A DNA stretch of 64,000 bases from Prochlorococcus sp. MIT 1314. GTDB taxonomy: Bacteria > Cyanobacteriota > Cyanobacteriia > PCC-6307 > Cyanobiaceae. The notes beneath the pieces are model-generated. The model saw nothing but the letters and a program-made list of their open reading frames with translations, searched no databases and was not told where the DNA came from. The DNA lies in assembly GCF_034093315.1 (NCBI RefSeq), contig NZ_CP139300.1, positions 558,001-622,000 on the forward strand. The letters are read 5' to 3'. Position numbers and translations under genes: made by a program. Below, one piece after another: positions 27,503 through 36,544 of the stretch. Position 1 is the stretch's first letter; each line of letters begins with the position of its first letter.

Positions 27503-28465
27503 CTAAAAAGGTAATCTCTTTTTTTCTTCAATATTTAAATCAGCTTCCATTTCTCTTAATCTTTTAAGTATTTGTTGATAATACTCTTTGATATAACCAT
27601 CTAAAGAAGTCATATCTTCTTTATTGAGATTTAGTATTTCGTAAGTTTTGCTCATATCAGCATCTAATGATTCTCCACTACTTGTTACTTCAGCAAAAGC
27701 CAATCTTTCAGCAACATTTAAAGAATCTTGGAAAAAAGAAACTACTGCTTGAGTGACATTAATTAGGAAGGGTGAAACTCTAAAAATTTTAGCCTTCTTT
27801 TCGCTAAATTTTTCACATAGGGAGATAACTTCATTTGAATCCCATGCTTTCGGACCTACCAATGGTAATGATGTTCTTTGAGTTTTTGGATTATCAACCG
27901 CTGAGACAATGGCTTTTGCCATGTCTTGAGTATTCATGTAAGCAATTTTCGTTGGAGTTCCACTCATCCATACTGCTTGACTATCTAACACTGGTATAGC
28001 AAATTGCCCTATAACACCTTGCATAAAAGCTGCACATTTGAAGATTGTATATTCTAAATCAGATTTCTCAAGAAGTTTCTCTGTACAATATTTAATGTCC
28101 ATTAATGGAACATTTCTAAATTTTTCTGTTAGAAGTATTGAAAGGAATATGACCCTTTTTACATTTAAAGATTCACAAGCATTAAATAAGTTGAGTTTAC
28201 CATGCCAATCTATTTCATAAATACTTTTAGAGTCATCTGGTCTACTAGTTGCCGCATCAATAACTACTTCAATGTCTTGCAATGCATATTGAATATCAGA
28301 AGAATTCAACAAATTACCTTTTGTGAGTTCACAACCCCACTCTTGAAGAAATGAGGCTTTTTTTGGATTTCTAACAAAGCATCTGACTTCATGTCCATCT
28401 TCTATAGCCTGCTTCGCTATTTGCCTCCCAAGAGTCCCTGTTGCTCCCACTAAAAGAATCTTCAT
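27503..28465 (-). CDS. ycf39: Ycf39 / HCF244-type atypical SDR protein
   Basis: This 320-residue NmrA-like protein has the NAD(P) loop LLVGATGTLGRQIAKQA at residue 3 and the VRCFVRNPKKASFL segment. Ycf39 works with Hli proteins to deliver chlorophyll to newly made photosystem II reaction-centre subunits. In this window it fits with the hli cluster and psbD. A PetM gene lies just upstream on the same strand. Confidence 0.93.
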   Translation of the reverse strand: MKILLVGATGTLGRQIAKQAIEDGHEVRCFVRNPKKASFLQEWGCELTKGNLLNSSDIQYALQDIEVVIDAATSRPDDSKSIYEIDWHGKLNLFNACESLNVKRVIFLSILLTEKFRNVPLMDIKYCTEKLLEKSDLEYTIFKCAAFMQGVIGQFAIPVLDSQAVWMSGTPTKIAYMNTQDMAKAIVSAVDNPKTQRTSLPLVGPKAWDSNEVISLCEKFSEKKAKIFRVSPFLINVTQAVVSFFQDSLNVAERLAFAEVTSSGESLDADMSKTYEILNLNKEDMTSLDGYIKEYYQQILKRLREMEADLNIEEKKRLPF

Positions 28466-28522
28466 ATTTAAGATTTACTTAACTTGTAGACAATAACTCA
28501 CTTTGTTACGTATTCGTGAGAA

Positions 28523-28621
28523 TCAATCTCCCTGAAACTTTAATAATAGTGCCCCACCAACCAATCCTATTGGTATCAATATCCAAAAAACTGCAGCAAT
28601 ACTAAAAATTTCTTTAGCCAT
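28523..28621 (-). CDS. petM: Cytochrome b6f subunit PetM
   Basis: This 32-residue single-helix protein ([20 protein letters not shown] then [12 protein letters not shown]) matches PetM, the small subunit VII of the cytochrome b6f complex, over its whole length. It is easily missed because of its size. Its start ATG is clear and it lies 57 bases upstream of ycf39 on the same strand. Confidence 0.93.
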
Positions 28622-28706
28622 AGTAAAATTTAATGATTACTATAATTTACATTCAATTTACATATATTTGTTAAAAAAGTAGATAATGCAAATATCTTGA
28701 AAATTT

Positions 28707-29660
28707 TTGAAAAATATGAATAGTCATTTTAAAGAAGAAAATATTAACTGTCCAAATTACTGGAATTGGAATGGTTTTAAAATTTGTTGGAGTGTGATGG
28801 GAGAAGATAATGAAATTCCAATTATCTTTCTCCACGGATTTGGAGCTAGTCGAAAACATTGGAGAAACAATTTAGGATATTTTGCAAAAAGAAATTGTGC
28901 CTCCTATGCTTTGGATTTAATTGGATTTGGAGATTCAGATCAACCTGGAGTAAGAGAAATTGGGAGACTAAATAATGAGATTTGGTGTAACCAGGTTAAC
29001 GACTTTATTACGCAGGTTATAAGACCAAAGAGTTCTAAGAAGGTCATTCTTATTGGCAATTCCCTTGGAGCATTAGTGGCTTTAACGTGCGCCGTTTCAC
29101 TAGAAGAGCAAATTGAAACAGTTATTGCATCACCTCTTCCGGATAGATTTCAAGAGGATAATAAGAAAATAATAAATAAAACATTATTTAAGAAGTTTAA
29201 ACATAGATTAATAACTTTATTTTTTTTCATTTGCCCTTTAGAGATTATTTTATTTTTAATAACCAAATTAAGGATTATTAGGCTAGGTCTGAATTCTGCC
29301 TATTTCAAAAAAGATAATATTGATCGAGAACTGAAAGATTTAGTAACAAAACCAGTTCTAAGGAGAACTGCAGCTAGATCATTAAGAGCAATGTGTATTG
29401 GCATGTCTTTAAGAGATAAAAAATTAAAAGCTTCTTACCTTTTAAAAAAACTTTGCTCCTCAAAAAAAGTTCCTTTTTTATTAATTTGGGGAGATAAAGA
29501 TAATTTCATACCTTTATTCCTTGGGAAAAAGATTGCAAATTTTCATAGATGGGTAAAATTAAAAGTAGTATCCAATGCAGGGCATTGCATACATGACGAA
29601 GATCCTTCAGTATTCAATAGAATCTCTTATGAATGGATTAGAGATTTAAAAAACTTTTAA
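28707..29660 (+). CDS. Alpha/beta-fold hydrolase
   Basis: This 317-residue protein has an oxyanion region IFLHGFGASRKHW, nucleophile motif IGNSLGALVAL (GNSLG), an acid in WGDKDNFIP and His in NAGHCIHDEDP. A hydrophobic insert in the lid (LITLFFFICPLEIILFLITK) suggests membrane contact. Plant and cyanobacterial proteins of this type include pheophytin- and lipid-acting hydrolases, but the substrate is not assignable here. ATGs at 28707 and 28716 are both possible starts. It is followed by ilvH after three bases. Confidence 0.82.
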   Translation: MKNMNSHFKEENINCPNYWNWNGFKICWSVMGEDNEIPIIFLHGFGASRKHWRNNLGYFAKRNCASYALDLIGFGDSDQPGVREIGRLNNEIWCNQVNDFITQVIRPKSSKKVILIGNSLGALVALTCAVSLEEQIETVIASPLPDRFQEDNKKIINKTLFKKFKHRLITLFFFICPLEIILFLITKLRIIRLGLNSAYFKKDNIDRELKDLVTKPVLRRTAARSLRAMCIGMSLRDKKLKASYLLKKLCSSKKVPFLLIWGDKDNFIPLFLGKKIANFHRWVKLKVVSNAGHCIHDEDPSVFNRISYEWIRDLKNF

Positions 29661-29663
29661 AAT

Positions 29664-30188
29664 ATGAAACATACACTATCAGTTCTTGTAGAAGACGAGT
29701 CTGGAGCTTTGAGTAGAATCTCGGGTCTCTTTGCCAGAAGGGGATTCAACATAGATAGCCTTGCAGTAGGGCCTGCAGAATCCAAAGGGATTTCAAGGTT
29801 AACAATGGTTGTAGAAGGCGACGATGAAACACTTCAACAAATGACAAAGCAGCTTAATAAGTTATTTAATGTTCTAGGAGTTGTAGATTTTACTAATCTC
29901 GCAGCTGTAGAAAGGGAATTGATGTTACTAAAAGTCTCATCGAAAGAAGATACAAGAAGCAATATTTTAGATATTGTTCAGATATTCCGCGCAAAAGTTG
30001 TAGACGTTTCAGATATAGCCTTAACACTTGAAGTAGTGGGAGATCCTGGGAAGTTAGTTGCTTTAGAGAAGTTACTTGAACCTTATGGCATTCTCGAAAT
30101 AGCAAGAACTGGTAAGGTAGCTCTTAAACGCTCTTCAGGCGTTAATACAGAAATGTTGAAGATTAACAAATATTCACTAGAAATTTAA
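29664..30188 (+). CDS. ilvH: Acetolactate synthase small (regulatory) subunit
   Basis: This 174-residue protein has an N-terminal ACT domain ([20 protein letters not shown], then [14 protein letters not shown]) and a second ACT-like half. It binds branched-chain amino acids and gives feedback control to acetolactate synthase. Its 3' end overlaps the convergent peptidyl-prolyl isomerase gene by four bases. Confidence 0.96.
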   Translation: MKHTLSVLVEDESGALSRISGLFARRGFNIDSLAVGPAESKGISRLTMVVEGDDETLQQMTKQLNKLFNVLGVVDFTNLAAVERELMLLKVSSKEDTRSNILDIVQIFRAKVVDVSDIALTLEVVGDPGKLVALEKLLEPYGILEIARTGKVALKRSSGVNTEMLKINKYSLEI

Positions 30189-30841
30189 TTAGACACTTGT
30201 ATTTCCTCTATATAATCTCCCTTATTAATTTTTTCGAGGACATCTAATCCTTTTATAATTTGTCCAAAGATTGAATATCTTCCGTCTAGTTCTGGAATTT
30301 TATTAGTTACAAAAAAAAATTCAGTAGAGGAAGAGTTATTTTTACCTCTTTTGACCATAGCTATTGAACCGCTTTCGAAAGTATTAATTAAATCTTCAGT
30401 TTCGTTAGGATTTTTTATTTGATATTTATATCTTGGATTAATTTCATCTTTAAATTTCACTTCTAAAGGTATTGAAGGACCTCTCTTATTTATAACCTTA
30501 TTACTTTCTATATATGATTTATTTTCTGGATTAAAACCTACGTGAATAAATCTTATTTGGGGATAATTTATTATTTTATAAAATTTCTGATTTGAATAAA
30601 TATTATTATTTATATTTTCTAAAAAGTTTGATACTGTAACCGGGCTATGTTTTACAAATAATTTAACCTCAAAATTACCTTTTGAGGTTTTAAAATAGAC
30701 TATCTTATTATCATTCGTACAAGTTAATTTAAGTTTCTTACAATAATAAGTTGAATCTATATTATTTTTAAAACTACAAGCTGGTAACAAAAACAAAATC
30801 TGAATGAAAGAAAATGCTTTTAATAAATAATTTCTTTTTAT
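30185..30841 (-). CDS. Lipoprotein cyclophilin-type peptidyl-prolyl isomerase with apparent ATA start
   Basis: This protein has a lipoprotein signal peptide ([25 protein letters not shown] lipobox) only if translation begins at the ATA at 30839-30841. GGAGG lies seven bases ahead of it, and the ATA overlaps the ycf4 TAA stop (ATAA, where ATGA would be usual). The first canonical start is a TTG at 30796, six codons before the lipobox Cys and too short for a signal. The cyclophilin domain follows ([38 protein letters not shown]), but the catalytic Arg region reads FYKIINY instead of FHR, so activity is uncertain. Confidence 0.75.
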   Translation of the reverse strand: MKRNYLLKAFSFIQILFLLPACSFKNNIDSTYYCKKLKLTCTNDNKIVYFKTSKGNFEVKLFVKHSPVTVSNFLENINNNIYSNQKFYKIINYPQIRFIHVGFNPENKSYIESNKVINKRGPSIPLEVKFKDEINPRYKYQIKNPNETEDLINTFESGSIAMVKRGKNNSSSTEFFFVTNKIPELDGRYSIFGQIIKGLDVLEKINKGDYIEEIQVSN

Positions 30842-31395
30842 TTTAAGCCCTCCAGATTAACATTCAAAAATTTTGCCAGCCTGGCGCCCTCTTCTTCAAC
30901 TTGAAGAAGTGGTTTAAGTACACCTGCTCCGCTTAGAGGAAGAGGTTTTTTTCTACCTTTGAGTACTAAAGCAATTCTTCTTCTAGGATTAAATCCCTCA
31001 CTTATATCCAATTTAACTGATTTAATTTCATCGAAATTGAATTTAACTTCAATATCTTTAAATAATCCTTTTCTTTTTATTTCTACAGATTTTGATGATT
31101 TATCAAAAGAATTACTTCCTGAACCAAAGTTTATATAAACCATATACCATAGATAAAAATTTAATAGATTAGCTATTACGCCATAAGCTCCCATTATTAT
31201 TCCTTGAGGAATAAACAATAAATTTGACGGATTCCCCAGAGGTAATAGATCCCTTCCTGTATAGCTGGAAAGAGAGGCCAAAAGGAAGCCAATCCCACCA
31301 ATAGTTAGCATCCCACCAATAATGTAATTAGAAATTTTTCTTGATCCATCAATTTTTTGTTCGATTTTATCGAAAGTATTAAGGTCTGAATTCAT
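30838..31395 (-). CDS. ycf4: Photosystem I assembly protein Ycf4
   Basis: This 185-residue protein has two membrane helices (about 24-44 and 66-88) and a cytoplasmic domain with the family motif GFNPRRRIALVLKGRKKPLPL. Ycf4 aids assembly of photosystem I. It sits divergent to psbD across a 179-base spacer, and its stop overlaps the presumed start of the lipoprotein PPIase gene, indicating translational coupling. Confidence 0.93.
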   Translation of the reverse strand: MNSDLNTFDKIEQKIDGSRKISNYIIGGMLTIGGIGFLLASLSSYTGRDLLPLGNPSNLLFIPQGIIMGAYGVIANLLNFYLWYMVYINFGSGSNSFDKSSKSVEIKRKGLFKDIEVKFNFDEIKSVKLDISEGFNPRRRIALVLKGRKKPLPLSGAGVLKPLLQVEEEGARLAKFLNVNLEGLK

Positions 31396-31574
31396 TTCTA
31401 TTTTTTTTAAGACTAATTCAGATAATTTAACAAACTAAGGGAGTATTCTTACCTAATTTTTAATAAAAAAGTCAGAAAAGCTTTACAAGGCATTTCAGAT
31501 ATACAAATTTTCCCCACATTACTCACAATCTTTGTTACAGTCACTGCGTATCCCGAAGCTAAAAACGATTTCTC

Positions 31575-32651
31575 ATGACGATCGCAGTTGGTAGCGCCCC
31601 ACAGAGAGGATGGTTTGATGTCCTCGATGACTGGTTAAAGCGCGACCGCTTTGTATTTATTGGTTGGTCCGGACTACTTCTACTACCTTGTGCATATCTT
31701 GCTATAGGTGGATGGTTCGTCGGAACAACATTTGTTACCTCTTGGTACACACACGGAGTTGCAAGCTCATACCTTGAAGGTTGTAACTTTTTAACAGCAG
31801 CTGTAAGTACCCCTGGTGATGCCATGGGACACAGTCTTCTATTTCTATGGGGTCCTGAAGCCCAAGGTAGTTTCGTTAGATGGCTACAACTTGGTGGTCT
31901 TTGGAACTTCGTTGCATTACATGGAGTATTTGGCCTTATTGGTTTTATGCTTCGACAGTTTGAAATTGCAGGCCTTGTTGGAATTAGACCATACAACGCA
32001 CTAGCTTTTTCAGCAGTAATTGCAGTATTCACTAGCATTTTCCTAATTTATCCATTAGGACAACACAGTTGGTTCTTTGCTCCATCATTTGGTGTGGCAG
32101 CAATCTTCCGTTACATTTTATTCATTCAAGGTTTTCACAATATCACTTTGAATCCATTCCATATGATGGGAGTAGCTGGAATCCTTGGTGGTGCTCTACT
32201 TTGCGCTATACATGGCGCTACAGTACAAAACACTTTGTATGAAGATACAAGTATTTATACTGATGGTAAAGTTCAAAGTTCAACTTTCCGAGCTTTTGAC
32301 CCAACACAAGAAGAAGAAACTTATTCAATGATTACAGCGAATAGATTCTGGAGTCAAATCTTCGGTATTGCTTTCTCTAACAAGCGTTTCTTGCACTTCT
32401 TGATGTTATTCGTACCTGTTATGGGTATGTGGACATCTTCAATAGGTATTGTTGGACTAGCACTAAACTTGAGAGCTTATGATTTCGTAAGCCAAGAGAT
32501 CCGTGCAGCAGAAGATCCAGAATTTGAAACTTTCTACACAAAAAATATACTTTTGAACGAAGGTATGAGAGCATGGATGTCTTCTGTGGATCAACCACAC
32601 GAAAATTTTGTATTCCCTGAGGAGGTTCTTCCACGTGGAAACGCCCTTTAA
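31575..32651 (+). CDS. psbD: Photosystem II D2 protein
   Basis: This 358-residue reaction-centre protein has five helices and the pheophytin/quinone/iron sites: [20 protein letters not shown] includes the iron/quinone-ligand His, and [12 protein letters not shown] holds the other iron-ligand His. [20 protein letters not shown] is typical. It pairs with D1 to bind P680. psbC overlaps its 3' end by 17 bases, the arrangement conserved in cyanobacteria and plastids. Confidence 0.98.
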   Translation: MTIAVGSAPQRGWFDVLDDWLKRDRFVFIGWSGLLLLPCAYLAIGGWFVGTTFVTSWYTHGVASSYLEGCNFLTAAVSTPGDAMGHSLLFLWGPEAQGSFVRWLQLGGLWNFVALHGVFGLIGFMLRQFEIAGLVGIRPYNALAFSAVIAVFTSIFLIYPLGQHSWFFAPSFGVAAIFRYILFIQGFHNITLNPFHMMGVAGILGGALLCAIHGATVQNTLYEDTSIYTDGKVQSSTFRAFDPTQEEETYSMITANRFWSQIFGIAFSNKRFLHFLMLFVPVMGMWTSSIGIVGLALNLRAYDFVSQEIRAAEDPEFETFYTKNILLNEGMRAWMSSVDQPHENFVFPEEVLPRGNAL

Positions 32652-34017
32652 TAATTTATTAAGAGCTCCAAACCAAAGTATTGAAGAGACTGGTTATGCC
32701 TGGTATGTAGGTAACGCTAGACTAATCAATTTATCTGGACGTTTATTAGGAGCTCACATCGCTCACGCTGGACTTATAGTGTTCTGGGCCGGAGCAATGA
32801 TGCTTTATGAGGTTAATCATTTTACTTTTGATAAACCAATGTGGGAGCAAGCCCTAATCTGCATGCCACATGTAGCTATGTTTGGCTACGGAATAGGTCC
32901 TGGTGGTGAAGTTACTGATATCATGCCATTTTTCCAAGTAGGTGTGGTTCATTTAATAGCTTCTGCAGTTCTTGGATTCGGTGGAATCTACCACTCATTA
33001 GCTGGTCCAGAAAAGCTTGAGCAAGACTTCCCTTTCTTCTCTACTGATTGGAGAGACAAAAATCAGATGACCAACATTCTTGGATATCATCTGATAGTTC
33101 TAGGTGTAGGTGCATTAGCTTGGTCAGTAAACTGGTGTTTTATTGGCGGTGCATATGATACTTGGGCACCTGGTGGTGGAGAAGTCCGACTTATTAATCC
33201 GACACTAGATCCAAGAGTAATTTTTGGTTATCTATTTAGATCTCCATGGGGAGGTGCTGGTTCTCTAATCGGTGTTAACTCAATAGAAGATATAGTTGGT
33301 GGCCACGTTTATGTTGGTGTAATTGAAATACTTGGAGGTATATTCCACATCTTTACAAAACCATTTGGATGGGCAAGAAGAGCATTCATTTGGAACGGTG
33401 AAGGATTATTAAGTTATGCACTTGGTGGTATTTGTGTAGCAAGTTTTATTGCATCCACATTCATCTGGTTTAACAATACTGCTTACCCATCAGAATTCTA
33501 CGGCCCCACAAATGCCGAAGCTTCACAGGCCCAAAGCTTTACTTTCCTTGTGAGAGATCAAAGAATTGGAGCTAACGTAGGTACCACTATGGGACCAACA
33601 GGACTTGGTAAGTATCTCATGAGATCTCCTACAGGTGAAATTATATTTGGTGGTGAAACAATGAGATTTTGGGACTTCAGAGGACCATGGTTAGAGCCTC
33701 TAAGAGGACCTAATGGATTGAGTCTTGAGAAAATCCAAAATGATATTCAGCCTTGGCAAGTTAGAAGAGCCGCTGAATATATGACTCATGCCCCTAACGC
33801 TTCTATCAACTCAGTTGGTGGAATCATTACAGAGCCTAATGCCGTTAACTTCGTTAATCTAAGACAATGGTTAGCTGCAGCTCAATTCTTCCTAGGATGG
33901 TTTACATTCATCGGTCACCTTTGGCATGCTGGACGTGCTAGAGCAGCCGCTGCTGGTTTCGAAAAAGGAATCGACAGAAAGAGTGAACCAGCTCTAGAAA
34001 TGCCTGATTTAGATTAA
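32635..34017 (+). CDS. psbC: Photosystem II CP43 antenna protein
   Basis: This 460-residue core antenna has six helices and the large lumenal loop E ([20 protein letters not shown] region). The true start is the GTG at 32635 ([15 protein letters not shown]), 17 bases inside psbD, with a GAGGAGG Shine-Dalgarno block at about 32619-32627; a frame opening at 32608 is not used. It binds chlorophylls next to D1 and contributes a ligand to the Mn cluster through loop E. Confidence 0.98.
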   Translation: METPFNNLLRAPNQSIEETGYAWYVGNARLINLSGRLLGAHIAHAGLIVFWAGAMMLYEVNHFTFDKPMWEQALICMPHVAMFGYGIGPGGEVTDIMPFFQVGVVHLIASAVLGFGGIYHSLAGPEKLEQDFPFFSTDWRDKNQMTNILGYHLIVLGVGALAWSVNWCFIGGAYDTWAPGGGEVRLINPTLDPRVIFGYLFRSPWGGAGSLIGVNSIEDIVGGHVYVGVIEILGGIFHIFTKPFGWARRAFIWNGEGLLSYALGGICVASFIASTFIWFNNTAYPSEFYGPTNAEASQAQSFTFLVRDQRIGANVGTTMGPTGLGKYLMRSPTGEIIFGGETMRFWDFRGPWLEPLRGPNGLSLEKIQNDIQPWQVRRAAEYMTHAPNASINSVGGIITEPNAVNFVNLRQWLAAAQFFLGWFTFIGHLWHAGRARAAAAGFEKGIDRKSEPALEMPDLD

Positions 34018-34031
34018 TTTCTACTTCATAT

Positions 34032-34065
34032 AAAAAAACCCTATCAATTGATAGGGTTTTTTTTT
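34032..34065. terminator. Bidirectional terminator after psbC
   Basis: A perfect palindrome (AAAAACCCTATCAATTG and complement) is flanked by A on the left and T on the right, so it can stop transcription from psbDC and from the convergent maf gene, which ends 12 bases further on. Confidence 0.85.
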
Positions 34066-34076
34066 GCTAAATTTTC

Positions 34077-34688
34077 TTATTTATATAAATTCTCTCTAAG
34101 CCATGGCAAACTTAACCCCATCACATTACTGAAACAACCCTCTATTTTTTCTATATATTTACCGCCTATACCCTCCAAGGCAAATCCTCCCGCGCAATTT
34201 AAAGGTTCATTTGTATCTACATAACTTTTGATTTCCCCATCTTCCAACTTAGAAAAATAAACTCTCGAACTAACTGTTTTTTTTATTATTTCAGTGATTT
34301 TAAAAATTTTGGAAGTTGCATCAAAATTTCCAATTATTAGCGTATGCCCAGTATGTAAGAATCCAAATTCTCCAGACATTTTTTGCCATCTTATAAATGC
34401 CTCTTCTTTATCAGAGGGTTTTCCATAAGCTTCTCCTTTAAATTCAAAAATTGAATCACAACCAAGTATTTCTAAAGGACCATAATCGAATTCGTTGGGC
34501 AATGATGTGTTTTGAATATTTTCAGATAGACTCTTAGCCTTTTGAAAAGATAATTCTAAAGCTAAATTAAATATATTCTTTTCTTTTATTGAATTCTCAT
34601 CAAAGTTACTTGAGATTTGAATAAATTCAATCTGACAATTTTCAAGTAATTTCTTTCTAGATTGAGAAGCAGAGGCTAGAATTAACAC
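34077..34688 (-). CDS. maf: Maf-family nucleotide pyrophosphatase
   Basis: This 203-residue house-cleaning enzyme hydrolyses non-canonical or modified nucleoside triphosphates. It begins [13 protein letters not shown], the family signature, carries [16 protein letters not shown] with the catalytic Asp, the HTGHTLIIG strand and the end region [20 protein letters not shown]. It converges with psbC. Confidence 0.94.
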   Translation of the reverse strand: MLILASASQSRKKLLENCQIEFIQISSNFDENSIKEKNIFNLALELSFQKAKSLSENIQNTSLPNEFDYGPLEILGCDSIFEFKGEAYGKPSDKEEAFIRWQKMSGEFGFLHTGHTLIIGNFDATSKIFKITEIIKKTVSSRVYFSKLEDGEIKSYVDTNEPLNCAGGFALEGIGGKYIEKIEGCFSNVMGLSLPWLRENLYK

Positions 34689-34754
34689 AAATTTTTTATC
34701 GAATTATAATTCAATTTTATAAATAATAAATTTCAAAATTAATATAAATTACTA

Positions 34755-36284
34755 ATGGACTTAGAAGCAAAATTACATGAAATAAAGAAACCAATAATGG
34801 TTCTAGGCACTTCTAGTGGAGCAGGAAAGTCTTTAACTGTTACTGCTATTTGCAGGATTCTTAAAAATTCAGGAGAAGAACCGATACCTTTTAAAGGACA
34901 AAATATGAGTAACAATGCTTGGGTTGATTGGGAAGGTGGCGAGATGGCATATTCACAAGCACTTCAAGCTTTCGCTTGTGGCATTAATCCTTCTTCAGAG
35001 ATGAATCCCATTTTATTAAAACCACAAGGCAATTCAATAAGTGAGGTTATTCACCTTGGCAAAAGCATAGGAACCACAACCGCTAAAAATTACTACGAAG
35101 ACTGGTTTAATCGAGGATGGGAAGTAATTAAAAAAAGTTTAAAGTCTATCTATAAACAAAATCCAGATTGTCGTTTAATTATCGAAGGAGCTGGTAGTCC
35201 AGTAGAAATGAATTTAATTCATAGAGATCTCACTAATTTAAGAGTTGCAAAGTACTTAAATGCAAATTGCATACTGGTTACTGATATTGAAAGAGGGGGA
35301 GTATTTGCACAAATAATCGGAACCCTTGAATTAATGAAACCTGAAGAAAAAGAACTTATTAAGGGAATAATTATAAATAGATTCAGAGGGGACCTTTCAT
35401 TATTTACAGAAGGGAAAAAATGGATAGAAAGTAAAACTAAAATTCCCGTTATTGGAATTATTCCATGGCTAAATGATACATTTCCCCCAGAAGATTCACT
35501 AGATCTATTAAAAAACAAATCTCGTTACAGAAATCCTGAGATAAAAGTAGGAATTATAAAATTACCATCCATAAGCAATTTTTCAGATTTTGATCCATTG
35601 GAAAATGAAAAATCAATATTAATTGAATGGGTACAAGAATCCCAAAACTTAAATAAGTTCGATTTTATTATCCTTCCTGGAAGTAAACAAACTATTAAAG
35701 ATCAAATTTTTCTTGAAGATTGTGGTTTATCTCAAGATATAAAGGAATACTCAAATAATATGGGGAATATTATTGGCATTTGTGGAGGTTTGCAAATGTT
35801 AGGTACAACACTTGAAGATCCTTTTTTTAAAGAGGGATCGAAAAGTTATTCAGAACAAAAAATTAAAGGCATTGGATTACTACCAATAAGGACCACTTTC
35901 TCTGAAGAAAAATTAACGAGACAAATCAGCTCTGAATCTTTGTGGCCATGCCTAGCAAAAATAAATGGATTTGAAATTCATCATGGCAAGACCGAAATTG
36001 ATAACACACAAAACTCATTAGATATTAATCCTATCTTCAAAGACTTTAATCTAGGTTGGTACAAAGAAAATAAAGAAGGCGGGACTATTTCAGGTACATA
36101 CATTCATGGGATCTTTGAAAATGATAATTGGAGAGATCAATATATCAATTTAATAAGAAAGAAGAGAAAATTGCCCGCATTAGAAAAAATAACAAGCTCT
36201 TATAAAGTTAAGAGAGAATCAATAATTGAAAATCTCGCAAATGAATTTGATAAGCATTTAAATCTCTCATCATTATTAAATTGA
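34755..36284 (+). CDS. cobQ: Cobyric acid synthase
   Basis: This 509-residue ATP-dependent amidotransferase makes cobyric acid in B12 (here pseudocobalamin) synthesis. The N-terminal P-loop/synthetase domain has GTSSGAGKSLTVTAI and FKGQNMSNNAWV; the C-terminal glutaminase-like triad region has IIGICGGLQMLG with the catalytic Cys and GIFENDNWR. No cobalamin riboswitch is visible in the 66-base spacer upstream. Its TGA overlaps the TTG start of the ferredoxin gene (TTGA). Confidence 0.96.
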   Translation: MDLEAKLHEIKKPIMVLGTSSGAGKSLTVTAICRILKNSGEEPIPFKGQNMSNNAWVDWEGGEMAYSQALQAFACGINPSSEMNPILLKPQGNSISEVIHLGKSIGTTTAKNYYEDWFNRGWEVIKKSLKSIYKQNPDCRLIIEGAGSPVEMNLIHRDLTNLRVAKYLNANCILVTDIERGGVFAQIIGTLELMKPEEKELIKGIIINRFRGDLSLFTEGKKWIESKTKIPVIGIIPWLNDTFPPEDSLDLLKNKSRYRNPEIKVGIIKLPSISNFSDFDPLENEKSILIEWVQESQNLNKFDFIILPGSKQTIKDQIFLEDCGLSQDIKEYSNNMGNIIGICGGLQMLGTTLEDPFFKEGSKSYSEQKIKGIGLLPIRTTFSEEKLTRQISSESLWPCLAKINGFEIHHGKTEIDNTQNSLDINPIFKDFNLGWYKENKEGGTISGTYIHGIFENDNWRDQYINLIRKKRKLPALEKITSSYKVKRESIIENLANEFDKHLNLSSLLN

Positions 36285-36532
36285 AAACCTCAAAAATTAA
36301 AATCATTTGGCCAAATAATATTGAAACATATGTTTCTGAAGGAGAAGATTGGTTCTCTACCGCAGAAAAAGCAGGTTTAAAAATTCCAACTGGATGCCTA
36401 ACAGGAAGTTGTGGAGCCTGTGAAATAGATGTGAATGGAGAAACGGTAAGGGCTTGTATAAGTGATATTAAAAGTAATAAAAAATCTATATTAAAAGTTA
36501 CTCTAACTACAGACCCATTTTGGGAAACCTAA
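36281..36532 (+). CDS. Plant-type [2Fe-2S] ferredoxin
   Basis: This 83-residue protein has the cluster motif GCLTGSCGACEIDVNGETVR then AC, i.e. C-x4-C-x2-C-x11-C; the gap to the fourth Cys is much shorter than in PetF (about 29), so it is a divergent ferredoxin probably serving a specific partner. The start is the TTG at 36281, overlapping the cobQ stop. Coupling to cobQ suggests, but does not prove, a role in cobalamin synthesis. Confidence 0.88.
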   Translation: MKTSKIKIIWPNNIETYVSEGEDWFSTAEKAGLKIPTGCLTGSCGACEIDVNGETVRACISDIKSNKKSILKVTLTTDPFWET

Positions 36533-36544
36533 ATTTTTGTTTTT

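Noticed and set aside
31480-31574. HLR1 site upstream of psbD
   Set aside because: CTTTACAAGGCATTTCAG has about three mismatches from the consensus; too weak to call without binding data.
31559-32038. 159-codon minus-strand open frame
   Set aside because: It lies entirely opposite psbD and has the Pro/Arg/Ser-rich composition of an antisense shadow.
32608-34017. Earlier start for psbC
   Set aside because: The extra nine residues are psbD codons in another frame; the GTG at 32635 gives the conserved METPFNNLL start and has a good Shine-Dalgarno.
34689-34754. Cobalamin riboswitch before cobQ
   Set aside because: The 66-base spacer is too short and lacks the conserved B12-box.
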